Positions 1 through 5,671 are shown, numbered from the stretch's first letter. The stretch: DNA of 5,834 nucleotides from Armatimonadota bacterium (GCA_003542955.1 DPJP01000510.1:577-6410), one strand, 5' to 3'. Notes: a model not told the origin generated them from the sequence alone. Numbers and translations are program-made.

Positions 1-1
1 G

Positions 2-1270
2 TACGGACCCACTGTCGTCAAGACCCCCAACATCGACCGGCTGGCCTCGCAGAGCTGCCTGTTCACGCGCGCATACGCGGAGTGCCCCAACACGATTCCC
101 GCGCGCACGGCGATGGTCACCGGCACGCACACTTTCACCAACCGTCCCTGGCAGGCGCTCGAGGCCGGCGACCTGCACATCGCGGAGCTGTTCGCGGAAG
201 CGGGCTATGTGACCGCGGCGTTTTCCGACACCCCCTTCAACGCCGGCGCCAACATGCAGCGGGGCTTCCAGGAGTTCATCCACTACCCCTTCGGCAAGTG
301 CCTGCGGTCGGCGGATGAGACCAGGCTTGCTGATGTATCCGAGGCATTCTTTCCACCGGGCTTTCCCGAGAAGGAGTACCTCTTCTACCCCTATACCAAG
401 ACCAACCGCCTCTTCGCGCAGGAGGAGTACGGCAAGTACCTCCCGCAGTTGATGGTCGAGGATGTCTCAGCATGGCTGCAGAAGCACCGCAAGGAGCAGT
501 TCTTCCTCTGGGTCGACAGCTTCGCGCCGCATGAGACCTGGGATACACCCGAGCCCTGGGCGAGCATGTACGAGCCACACCGCGGCTACGAGGGTCGCTA
601 TATCCCGATGCCGATGGGCCCGGACATGAGTTGGGTGATGCCCGGAGATATGGAGCACGTCCATGCTCTGTACAACGGGGGACTGACGGAGGCCGACTAC
701 TGGTTCGGCAAGCTCCTCGACAGCCTTGATGAACTGGAACTGACAGACGACACGTTGCTGGTGCTGGTCTCCGACCACGGGATACCGCTGGGCGAACACG
801 GCACGATCCGCAAGTTCGGCTACCCGATCTATGAGGAGCTTGCGCACGTGGTGCTTCTGATGCGCCTGCCCGGGCAGATACCCGCCGGCTCGCGCTACGA
901 CGGGCTCGTGAGCAATGTCGATGTCCCCGAGACTCTGCTGGATAGCGCCGGCATACCCAGGCCCGAGGGCATGCAGGGCCGGAGCCTGTGGTCCGCGGCG
1001 ACGGGGGAGGGCCTGCCGCGCGCGGAGCGGCTCTACCTGGGCGCCTACAACTACCGCGCCGGCGTCGTCACCGATGACGGCTACAAGTTCATCGACAACC
1101 GCGGCGAGAAGGGCGATGAGTTGTACCATCTGCCGACCGATGCCGCGGAGAAGCAGAATCTGATCGATGAGTCGCCGGAGCTGGCTGCGGAGCTGTACCG
1201 CGCGTTGTGGGATTTCCATGAGCCCTGGCGAGTGAAGCTCTCGCGCCATCACCGGGATGCGAAGAAGTAG
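2..1270 (+). CDS. Sulfatase-fold (alkaline phosphatase superfamily) hydrolase, 5'-truncated, Thr at the nucleophile position
   Basis: The frame is open from base 2, so the start codon lies upstream; the ATG at 113 is internal. There are 422 visible residues, and probably only a few tens are missing, including the first metal-binding Asp pair. Landmarks (numbered from the first visible codon) are TPNIDRLA at 8-15, the active-site block TIPAR at 31-35 followed by TG at 40-41, DSFAPHETW near 173-181 (His177), SDHG at 257-260 with metal-ligand candidates Asp258 and His259, then GEHG (His266) and Lys271. This order is the standard layout of sulfatases and related phospho-/phosphonate hydrolases. 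In true sulfatases the block reads C/S-x-P-S-R and the Cys or Ser becomes formylglycine. Here that residue is Thr31, a nucleophile known from nucleotide pyrophosphatase/phosphodiesterase relatives. Phosphoester or other ester hydrolysis is therefore as likely as sulfate removal, and the substrate is unknown. No signal peptide can be judged. It is followed by a cupin and an oxidoreductase on the same strand. Confidence 0.93.
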   Translation, partial: YGPTVVKTPNIDRLASQSCLFTRAYAECPNTIPARTAMVTGTHTFTNRPWQALEAGDLHIAELFAEAGYVTAAFSDTPFNAGANMQRGFQEFIHYPFGKCLRSADETRLADVSEAFFPPGFPEKEYLFYPYTKTNRLFAQEEYGKYLPQLMVEDVSAWLQKHRKEQFFLWVDSFAPHETWDTPEPWASMYEPHRGYEGRYIPMPMGPDMSWVMPGDMEHVHALYNGGLTEADYWFGKLLDSLDELELTDDTLLVLVSDHGIPLGEHGTIRKFGYPIYEELAHVVLLMRLPGQIPAGSRYDGLVSNVDVPETLLDSAGIPRPEGMQGRSLWSAATGEGLPRAERLYLGAYNYRAGVVTDDGYKFIDNRGEKGDELYHLPTDAAEKQNLIDESPELAAELYRALWDFHEPWRVKLSRHHRDAKK

Positions 1271-1339
1271 TGTAGACACCAACGGCGGAGGAATGGCGGC
1301 GCAGGCGAGGGAATAGGGCGATTGAGGGTGCGAGGCCCA

Positions 1340-1699
1340 ATGCCAGGAAGCCAACAACCGGTCGTCAGGCACCGCGACGACGTCGCCGCGGTCGACTGCC
1401 CCTGCGGGCAGAGCACGCGGATCATCACCGCCGCCGACGCGGCCTCGATGAGCCTGCATGTCACCGAGATGGTCGACGGTGAGGCGCATCTGCACGAACT
1501 CGCCGATGAGATGTACTACATCATCGAGGGCGAGGGATATGTTGAACTCGATGGCGATACGCACCCGGTGCGCGCGGGCTCGGGCGTCTACATCCCGGCC
1601 GGGGTCACGCATCGCGGGTGGGGCGGGTTCACCGCAGTGGTGATCGTCGACCCGCCATTCGACCCCGATGATGAGATCCTCGTCGGGCGCCGAGCGTGA
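1340..1699 (+). CDS. Small single-domain cupin protein
   Basis: This is a 119-residue protein that is almost entirely one cupin beta-barrel. Motif 1 carries the metal ligands His50, His52 and Glu57 in the pattern HxH-x4-E, followed by YYIIEGEG at 59-66. Motif 2 is GSGVYIPAGVTH at 80-91 with the fourth ligand, His91. All four usual ligands are present, so a bound Fe, Mn, Ni or Zn ion is expected. A Cys-Pro-Cys lies at 20-22 ahead of the barrel. ATG 1340 is preferred, with GAGG at 1332-1335 four bases upstream. TTG 1322 in the same frame would add six residues (MRVRGP) and cannot be excluded. It sits about 70 bp after the sulfatase-fold gene and 57 bp before a Gfo/Idh/MocA gene, which suggests cotranscription. 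Small cupins include sugar isomerases, dioxygenases and ligand-binding proteins, so the exact function is not assigned. Confidence 0.9.
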   Translation: MPGSQQPVVRHRDDVAAVDCPCGQSTRIITAADAASMSLHVTEMVDGEAHLHELADEMYYIIEGEGYVELDGDTHPVRAGSGVYIPAGVTHRGWGGFTAVVIVDPPFDPDDEILVGRRA

Positions 1700-1741
1700 G
1701 CAGTACCCGTATCAGAAAGCGTGTGAGACCAGATAGATGTC

Positions 1742-1748
1742 AGGGAGG
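1742..1748 (+). promoter_or_regulatory. Ribosome binding site that fixes the start of the first Gfo/Idh/MocA gene
   Basis: AGGGAGG lies 8 bases before ATG 1757 but only 2 bases before the in-frame TTG at 1751. The spacing favours ATG 1757. The paralog at 3039 also begins MAKKL, which supports this choice. Confidence 0.7.
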
Positions 1749-1756
1749 ATTTGTCG

Positions 1757-2800
1757 ATGGCTAAGAAGCTGAAAGTGGGATTCATCGGGATCGGTGGTAT
1801 TGCCCAGGGCTGCCACGTCCCCGGCTGGCAGGCGCTGGACTACTGTGAGATCGTCGCTGCGGCGGATGTCAACCCGAAGACACTGAAGGCAGGCGGCGAG
1901 AAGGCGGGCATCCCGGAGGCGCGCCTGTACACCGACTACAAGAAGATGCTGAGCGAAGTCGACCTCGACATCATCGATGTCTGCACACCCAACTGCATCC
2001 ACAAGCAGCCGACGATCGACGCCTTCGCCAAGGGCTGCCACGTGATCGTCGAGAAGCCGATGACGACCTCGGTGGCGGACGCCAAGAAGATGATCGCCGC
2101 CTCCGAGCAGGCCGGCAAGCTGCTGATGATCGCGCAGAGCATGCGCTTTGGCGATGACGCGCTGGCAATGAAGCGCTGGGTCGATGAGGGCCTGGTGGGC
2201 GACATCTACTGGGGCCGGGCCTCGTACCTGCGGCCCCGCGGGGTGCCTGCGTGGGGCGCGTTCATCGTCAAGGAGCTGTCCGCGGGCGGCCCATGCTACG
2301 ACCTGGCGGTGCACATCCTCGACCTGTGCCTCTACCTGATGGGGCACCCGGAGCCTGTGGCGGTCTCGGCGGCGATGTACCTGGAGATCTCCAACAAGCC
2401 GTCCCTGATGAAGCATGACCCGAAGAAGTACACGGTGCCCGAGGAGCTGGCCGTCGGCTTCATACGCTTCGCCAACGGAGCGACGCTGTCGCTGGAGACG
2501 TCCTGGGCCATCAACTCAGCCGCGCCGAACAACGGCATCATGCTGGCAGGCACCAGGGGAGGCATCCGCAACAACCCGCCGACCCTGACGCGTGAGGAGG
2601 CCGGTTTGCTGGTCGACTCGACAGTGCAGGTCAACCCCGATCGCGGCATCGCGTCGCACTCGGAGGAGATTCGGCAGTTCGCCGAGGCAGTCAAGAACGG
2701 TGGGCCGTCACCGGTGCCGGGCGCGCAGGCACTGATGACCCAGCGCATCCTCGACGGCCTGTACAAGTCGGCGCAGCAGGGCAAAGAGGTCAAGGTGTAG
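1757..2800 (+). CDS. Gfo/Idh/MocA family NAD(P)-dependent oxidoreductase, copy 1
   Basis: This is a 347-residue cytoplasmic oxidoreductase of the usual length for the family. The N-terminal Rossmann fold shows GIGGIAQGCH at 11-20 (dinucleotide-binding GxGxxxxxxH) and an acidic residue after the second strand (Asp37). VEKPM at 98-102 contains the family's conserved EKP lysine, Lys100. The C-terminal substrate domain carries AGGPCYDLAVHILD at 176-189, with the conserved Asp182 and catalytic His186. Family members oxidise or reduce sugars, inositols and related polyols with NAD(P); the substrate here cannot be read from sequence. The start at ATG 1757 rests on ribosome-binding-site spacing and on identity of the first five residues with the second copy. 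It probably closes the operon that begins with the sulfatase-fold gene, because a strong intrinsic terminator follows 36 bases after the stop. It is about 63% identical to the protein at 3039-4085 by hand count. Confidence 0.95.
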   Translation: MAKKLKVGFIGIGGIAQGCHVPGWQALDYCEIVAAADVNPKTLKAGGEKAGIPEARLYTDYKKMLSEVDLDIIDVCTPNCIHKQPTIDAFAKGCHVIVEKPMTTSVADAKKMIAASEQAGKLLMIAQSMRFGDDALAMKRWVDEGLVGDIYWGRASYLRPRGVPAWGAFIVKELSAGGPCYDLAVHILDLCLYLMGHPEPVAVSAAMYLEISNKPSLMKHDPKKYTVPEELAVGFIRFANGATLSLETSWAINSAAPNNGIMLAGTRGGIRNNPPTLTREEAGLLVDSTVQVNPDRGIASHSEEIRQFAEAVKNGGPSPVPGAQALMTQRILDGLYKSAQQGKEVKV

Positions 2801-2835
2801 CTGCTCCCCCACCGGGGAAGTGGTGTCGAAGATTG

Positions 2836-2878
2836 CGGGCCGGACCTCGCGTGCCGTGGAGGTCCGGCCCGTTTTGTT
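2836..2878 (+). terminator. Rho-independent terminator after Gfo/Idh/MocA copy 1
   Basis: A perfect 13-bp GC-rich stem (arms 2836-2848 and 2859-2871) encloses a 10-base loop and is followed by TTTTGTT at 2872-2878. This is a textbook intrinsic terminator for the plus strand. It should separate transcription of the first oxidoreductase from the second. Confidence 0.9.
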
Positions 2879-2904
2879 GAGAAACGTCGCTTTGCTGAGG
2901 TCGA

Positions 2905-3003
2905 GCTGGGGTCAGGCCCTGAAGACTCATCCCTCGGCCTGCAGCGGGGGGGTAGCGGCACGACGAGGACGCGAAAAATGAATTTTCAAGACCTGACCCC
3001 AGC
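2905..3003. repeat. REP/REPIN-like imperfect inverted repeat element
   Basis: Two 26-base arms, 2905-2930 and 2978-3003, are inverted copies of each other. The outer 12 bases are identical (GCTGGGGTCAGG against CCTGACCCCAGC), and 22 of 26 positions match overall. The four differences are all transitions, and one would still pair as G-T in a hairpin. The spacer is 47 bases. The right arm, read on the minus strand, begins GGGGTCAGGTCTTGAAAATT. I recognise this as resembling the short palindromic repeats found around REP-associated tyrosine transposase genes (IS200/IS605 relatives). No transposase is encoded here, so any mobility would depend on one elsewhere in the genome. The element lies wholly between the two paralogous oxidoreductase genes. 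Confidence 0.7.
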
Positions 3004-3011
3004 CGTACAAA
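2983..3011 (+). promoter_or_regulatory. Candidate sigma-70-type promoter for Gfo/Idh/MocA copy 2
   Basis: TTTTCA at 2983-2988 (4 of 6 to TTGACA) and TACAAA at 3006-3011 (4 of 6 to TATAAT) are separated by 17 bases, with the ribosome binding site following at 3024. The -35 box falls inside the right arm of the REP-like repeat. The gene needs a promoter of its own because a strong terminator lies upstream. The boxes are individually weak, so this is tentative. Confidence 0.35.
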
Positions 3012-3023
3012 AACGTAGAAGAA

Positions 3024-3029
3024 GAGAGG
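3024..3029 (+). promoter_or_regulatory. Ribosome binding site of Gfo/Idh/MocA copy 2
   Basis: GAGAGG lies 9 bases before ATG 3039, at good spacing. This supports that start codon. Confidence 0.6.
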
Positions 3030-3038
3030 TTCTGGTAC

Positions 3039-4085
3039 ATGGCGAAGAAGCTGAGGGTAGGTCTGATCGGGCTGGGGAGCATCTGTCAGGGCGGGCACAT
3101 TCCAGGTTGGCTGGCGGCCGATGGCTGTGAGATAGTGGCTGGGGCCGACCCCAGCTCCGGCGCGCGGGAGAGCACTCAGCGACGGGCCGGCCTCGGCGCC
3201 GACCTGCTGTTCGAGGACTACTCGCAGATGCTCGCACAGGTCGAGTTGGACGTCGTCGACATCTGCACCCCGCAGAAGCTGCACGTGAAGCCGGCACTGG
3301 ATGCGTTCAAGGCCGGGTGCCACGTGCTGGTCGAGAAACCGATGGCCACCTCCTCCGCGGACGTGCGCAAGATGATCGCGGCCGCGCAGGCCGCCGACAG
3401 GCTGCTGATGGTCGGGCAGAGCATGCGCTTCACGCAGGAGCACCTGGCGCTGAAGCGCTGGGTCGATGCTGGGCTGGTGGGCGAGGTCTACTGGGGGCGG
3501 GCCTCCTGGCTGCGCTCGCGCGGAGTCCCGGTGCGGCCGTCGTTTCTGCTTTCGCAGTTCTCCGCGGGCGGGCCGACATACGACATCGGCGTCCACGTTC
3601 TGGACCTGTCGCTGTGGCTGATGGGGCATCCCGAGCCGGTGAGCGTCTCGGCCAACACCTGGCTGAAGATCGCCAACAGGCCGTCGCTGATGAAGCATGA
3701 CCCGAAGATGTACGAGCTGCCGGAGGACCTCGCGGTCGCGTTCATCCGCTTCGCCAACGGCGCGTGTCTCTCGCTCGAGGCCTCCTGGGCGCTCAACTCC
3801 CCCGAGCTGGATACCTGGTCGGTGATGCTGGCAGGTACCGAGGGCGGCATCGTCAACAACCCGCCAACACTGGTGCGCGAGGAAGCCGGAATGCTGACGA
3901 ATACCTACACCCAGGTCAACCCTGATGCCGGTATCGCGTCGCACACGGCCCAGATCGTAGCCTTCGCCGAGGCAATCAGGAAGGGCTTGCCCTCACCCGT
4001 GCCGGGCGAGCAGGCGCTGTTCACCCAGCGCATCCTGGACGGGGTCTACAAGTCGGCGCGGCAGGGGAGGGAAGTGAAGGTCTGA
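3039..4085 (+). CDS. Gfo/Idh/MocA family NAD(P)-dependent oxidoreductase, copy 2
   Basis: This is a 348-residue paralog of the upstream oxidoreductase. The nucleotide-binding loop GLGSICQGGH is at 11-20, VEKPM at 98-102 has the conserved Lys100, and AGGPTYDIGVHVLD at 176-189 has Asp182 and His186. All are at the same residue numbers as in copy 1, and the pair needs only one single-residue gap, near residue 256. By hand count the first 190 residues are about 57% identical and the rest about 69%. The most divergent stretch is residues 38-60, where the family often senses the cofactor ribose or phosphate, so cofactor preference may differ between the copies. The conserved C-terminal half suggests the same or a closely related substrate. 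The gene is cut off from the upstream operon by a terminator and a REP-like element, so separate regulation is likely. The exact substrate is unknown. Confidence 0.95.
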   Translation: MAKKLRVGLIGLGSICQGGHIPGWLAADGCEIVAGADPSSGARESTQRRAGLGADLLFEDYSQMLAQVELDVVDICTPQKLHVKPALDAFKAGCHVLVEKPMATSSADVRKMIAAAQAADRLLMVGQSMRFTQEHLALKRWVDAGLVGEVYWGRASWLRSRGVPVRPSFLLSQFSAGGPTYDIGVHVLDLSLWLMGHPEPVSVSANTWLKIANRPSLMKHDPKMYELPEDLAVAFIRFANGACLSLEASWALNSPELDTWSVMLAGTEGGIVNNPPTLVREEAGMLTNTYTQVNPDAGIASHTAQIVAFAEAIRKGLPSPVPGEQALFTQRILDGVYKSARQGREVKV

Positions 4086-4251
4086 CGGGTGCGCGGCGGA
4101 CGGTGCGTTCGTTGGTGCTCGGGGAGGGGCCGCATCCCGCAGCCGCGGGACTGCCCACACGTCGGGGCAGCGAGCGAGGCCGGCCCACGGGCGCGGGGGA
4201 TCCCCTGGCGCCGGTCGTGCGGCGGCCGCGCGGACATGTGGGAAGCGTGGC
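4086..4251. other. Convergent intergenic gap with no recognisable gene
   Basis: These 166 bases separate the 3' ends of copy 2 (+) and the FUN14 gene (-). The stretch is very GC-rich. Short frames through it look arginine- and glycine-rich and match nothing I know. A 6-bp stem (4151-4156 with 4165-4170) lacks a T run, so no terminator is called. Confidence 0.5.
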
Positions 4252-4557
4252 TCAGTGCTTCCAGCCGTACCAGAAACCCGCGCCGAAGCCGCCGGTGAAC
4301 GGCAGGTTGAAGACGAGGATCTTCCACAGCGCGGAGAAGCCCGACTTGGCGGCCGTCGAGGCCGACGGCATCAGGCTCTGCATGGCATCCCAGTGCACCT
4401 CGATGATGCCGTAGTAGGCGAGCACCTGGATCACGATGAAGATGAAGCCGACGATGATTGCCACGACCCTGGTCGCCGTCTTGACGAAGCTGGCGGCGGC
4501 GTAACCGAGAATGCCGCCTATTCCAAGGGCACCGAGAACCATGAAGAGAGTGGGCAT
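4252..4557 (-). CDS. FUN14-family small membrane protein
   Basis: This is a 101-residue protein with three hydrophobic segments, at about 3-22, 30-52 and 78-97. The FUN14 pattern is visible: a glycine-rich first helix ending GILGYAAASFVK, a second helix with IVIQVLAYYGIIEVHW (Trp56), and a glycine-rich end GGFGAGFWYGWKH. The length is typical of bacterial members, which are mostly uncharacterised. Eukaryotic FUNDC1 is a mitochondrial outer-membrane mitophagy receptor, but that role should not be carried over to bacteria. The start at 4557 is chosen because AGGAGG (4573 down to 4568) lies 10 bases upstream and the first membrane helix follows directly. A longer frame back to 4677 would run through that ribosome binding site and the divergent gene. 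The gene converges on copy 2 and diverges from the GGDEF-type gene. It has its own promoter at 4617-4588. Confidence 0.88.
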   Translation of the reverse strand: MPTLFMVLGALGIGGILGYAAASFVKTATRVVAIIVGFIFIVIQVLAYYGIIEVHWDAMQSLMPSASTAAKSGFSALWKILVFNLPFTGGFGAGFWYGWKH

Positions 4558-4567
4558 CGGCGGTGTG

Positions 4568-4573
4568 CCTCCT
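4568..4573 (-). promoter_or_regulatory. Ribosome binding site of the FUN14-family gene
   Basis: A perfect AGGAGG on the minus strand lies 10 bases before the ATG at 4557. It decides the start against the longer frame beginning at 4677. Confidence 0.8.
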
Positions 4574-4586
4574 GAGAGTGATAGTG

Positions 4587-4592
4587 TATAGT
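4587..4592 (+). promoter_or_regulatory. Candidate -10 box for the GGDEF-type gene
   Basis: TATAGT (5 of 6 to TATAAT) lies about 27 bases before the ribosome binding site at 4619. No good -35 box is seen 16-18 bases upstream. The box overlaps the -10 box of the opposite-strand FUN14 promoter almost completely. Confidence 0.3.
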
Positions 4593-4617
4593 AACGGCGG
4601 CCGCGACATGCTGTCAA
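4588..4617 (-). promoter_or_regulatory. Sigma-70-type promoter for the FUN14-family gene
   Basis: On the minus strand a consensus TTGACA (4617-4612) is followed after 18 bases by TACTAT (4593-4588, 4 of 6 to TATAAT). Transcription would begin near 4581, giving a leader of roughly 24 bases with AGGAGG inside it. The perfect -35 box and the sensible geometry make this the best promoter in the window. Confidence 0.6.
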
Positions 4618-4618
4618 T

Positions 4619-4624
4619 GAGGTG
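4619..4624 (+). promoter_or_regulatory. Ribosome binding site fixing the GGDEF-type gene start
   Basis: GAGGTG lies 6 bases before ATG 4631 and overlaps the in-frame GTG at 4622. The GTG is therefore unlikely to be the start. Confidence 0.55.
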
Positions 4625-4630
4625 GGTGTG

Positions 4631-5524
4631 ATGGCAGCCCGGCGGGTTTGCCTGAGCAGCGCGGACGCGGACGCCATGGAGCGCTATGCGGCTGCGTTCG
4701 CCGAGCAGGGGCTGGAGCTGACATGCGAGCCACCGGCCGATGTGGCGGTGACGCGTGCGGCCGAGGCGGTTGCCCCACTGTCGGAGTGCTCGATGGGAGC
4801 GCGCATGCCCGTCATCCTGGTGGGCGAGGATGCTTCGGCCGAGGCATTCGCCGCCGCCGCGGCGGCCGGGGCGCAGGCCTATGTGCCATCCGCGGACCCG
4901 GAGGTCGTCGCGGCGGTGGTTCGGATGGTGCTGGATACCATCGGCGAGTACGCGGCCGTCAATCCGCTCACCGGCCTCCCGGGCAGCCCCGCCCTCGAGC
5001 GCGAGATCGCACTCAGGCTGCCCGTCCGCGGATCGCTGGCGGTGATCCAGTTCGATCTGGACAACTTCAAGCCGTATAGCGACGTCTACGGCTATCAGAA
5101 GGGCGATGAGATGATCCTGGGCCTCGGGCGGCAGATCGAGGCGGCGGTGGCTCTCCATAGCCCCACGCACTGGTTCCTGGCCCATATCGGGGGGGACGAC
5201 TTCTTCTTGACGGCCGATGTCGCCTCGGCTAGAATTCTCGGGCAGCACGTAGTCGAGCAGTGGGATGCGGCAAAGGCAAGCTACTTCGAGGCCGAGCACA
5301 GGCGGGCGGGGCAGTTCTGCGCGCTGAACCGGCGCGGAGTGCCGGAGTGGTTTCCCCTGACCTCGCTGACCGCGGTGATGGTGACCAACGAGGCGCCCGA
5401 TATCACACACCCGGGCCACATCGCGGCGGTTCTGGCGCAGATGAAAGCGTACGCCAAGCAGATGGAGGGAAGCAACTTCGTCGCCGATCGCAGGCAGGAC
5501 CATTGGGGACACAGGGAGAAATGA
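4631..5524 (+). CDS. Degenerate receiver plus GGDEF-type (GGDDF) domain protein
   Basis: This is a 297-residue soluble protein. Residues 1-105 look like a receiver fold that has lost its acidic pocket: the strand MPVILVGED (59-67) and the AGAQAYVPS block (79-87) resemble the end of a response-regulator receiver, but no phosphoacceptor Asp is evident. Residues 110-200 are a GGDEF-type domain: NPLTGLPG (111-118), FDLDNFK (141-147) with Asp142, KGDE (157-160) with Asp159, and GGDDF (187-191). The fourth signature residue is Asp instead of Glu. The guanine-contacting Asn of typical cyclases is Ser150, and no RxxD inhibitory site precedes the signature. Diguanylate cyclase activity is uncertain; a c-di-GMP or GTP sensor is an alternative. 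The C-terminal part (200-297) contains MKAYAKQMEGSNFVADRR (271-288), the usual end of the fold. It is divergent from the FUN14 gene, and a response regulator starts 147 bases downstream, so a signalling unit is likely. Confidence 0.88.
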   Translation: MAARRVCLSSADADAMERYAAAFAEQGLELTCEPPADVAVTRAAEAVAPLSECSMGARMPVILVGEDASAEAFAAAAAAGAQAYVPSADPEVVAAVVRMVLDTIGEYAAVNPLTGLPGSPALEREIALRLPVRGSLAVIQFDLDNFKPYSDVYGYQKGDEMILGLGRQIEAAVALHSPTHWFLAHIGGDDFFLTADVASARILGQHVVEQWDAAKASYFEAEHRRAGQFCALNRRGVPEWFPLTSLTAVMVTNEAPDITHPGHIAAVLAQMKAYAKQMEGSNFVADRRQDHWGHREK

Positions 5525-5606
5525 GCATTCTCACCCGGCGCGGGGAGGATTCGGTCCCTCCGGCGCGGCACTAGCCCGCATAGGATGCGAGACGCCGTTG
5601 ACCGAC

Positions 5607-5631
5607 GCCGCCGCACAGCTGTAGCGGTGGC
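5607..5631 (+). promoter_or_regulatory. Hairpin or dyad ahead of the response regulator gene
   Basis: An 8-bp stem (5607-5614 with 5624-5631, seven Watson-Crick pairs and one G-T) encloses a 9-base loop that itself contains the palindrome ACAGCTGT. It is not followed by a T run, so it is not an intrinsic terminator. It could be an operator or an RNA hairpin in the leader, or it could arise by chance in GC-rich DNA. Confidence 0.3.
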
Positions 5632-5671
5632 TATGGCCGGAGGAACCTCAGGGAACGCAAGGTGGGCAAGC

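Noticed and set aside
113..115. ATG considered as the start of the sulfatase-fold gene
   Set aside because: The frame is open to the window edge, and the active-site block at 92-106 and the TPNIDRLA block lie upstream of this ATG, so the true start is outside the window.
1293..1316. 7-codon frame after GGAGG between the sulfatase-fold and cupin genes
   Set aside because: The ribosome-binding-like sequence is too close to the ATG and the peptide is only seven residues.
467..1612. Long minus-strand open frame (381 codons) opposite the sulfatase-fold and cupin genes
   Set aside because: It overlaps two genes with clear family motifs. Its composition (rich in Arg, Ala, Val, His, Gln) is typical of an antisense frame in GC-rich coding DNA, and no domain is recognised.
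2790..3944. Minus-strand open frame (384 codons) opposite Gfo/Idh/MocA copy 2
   Set aside because: It runs through the terminator, the REP-like element and a well-supported gene, and has no recognisable motif. A similar frame lies opposite copy 1 (1712-2416) because the two copies share sequence.
4151..4170. 6-bp stem with an 8-base loop between convergent genes, considered as a terminator
   Set aside because: There is no T run on either strand and the stem is short for DNA this GC-rich.
4196..4205. Perfect 10-bp palindrome GGGGATCCCC
   Set aside because: It has no loop, so it would not form a useful hairpin, and nothing in the context suggests a protein-binding site.
4046..5512. Minus-strand open frame (488 codons), the longest in the window
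   Set aside because: It overlaps both the FUN14 and GGDEF-type genes in other frames. It also crosses the divergent promoter region and has no domain signal.
5521..5574. 17-codon frame with an ATGA overlap at the end of the GGDEF-type gene
   Set aside because: The overlap looks like translational coupling, but the peptide is very short, arginine- and proline-containing, and has no recognisable feature. Probably chance.
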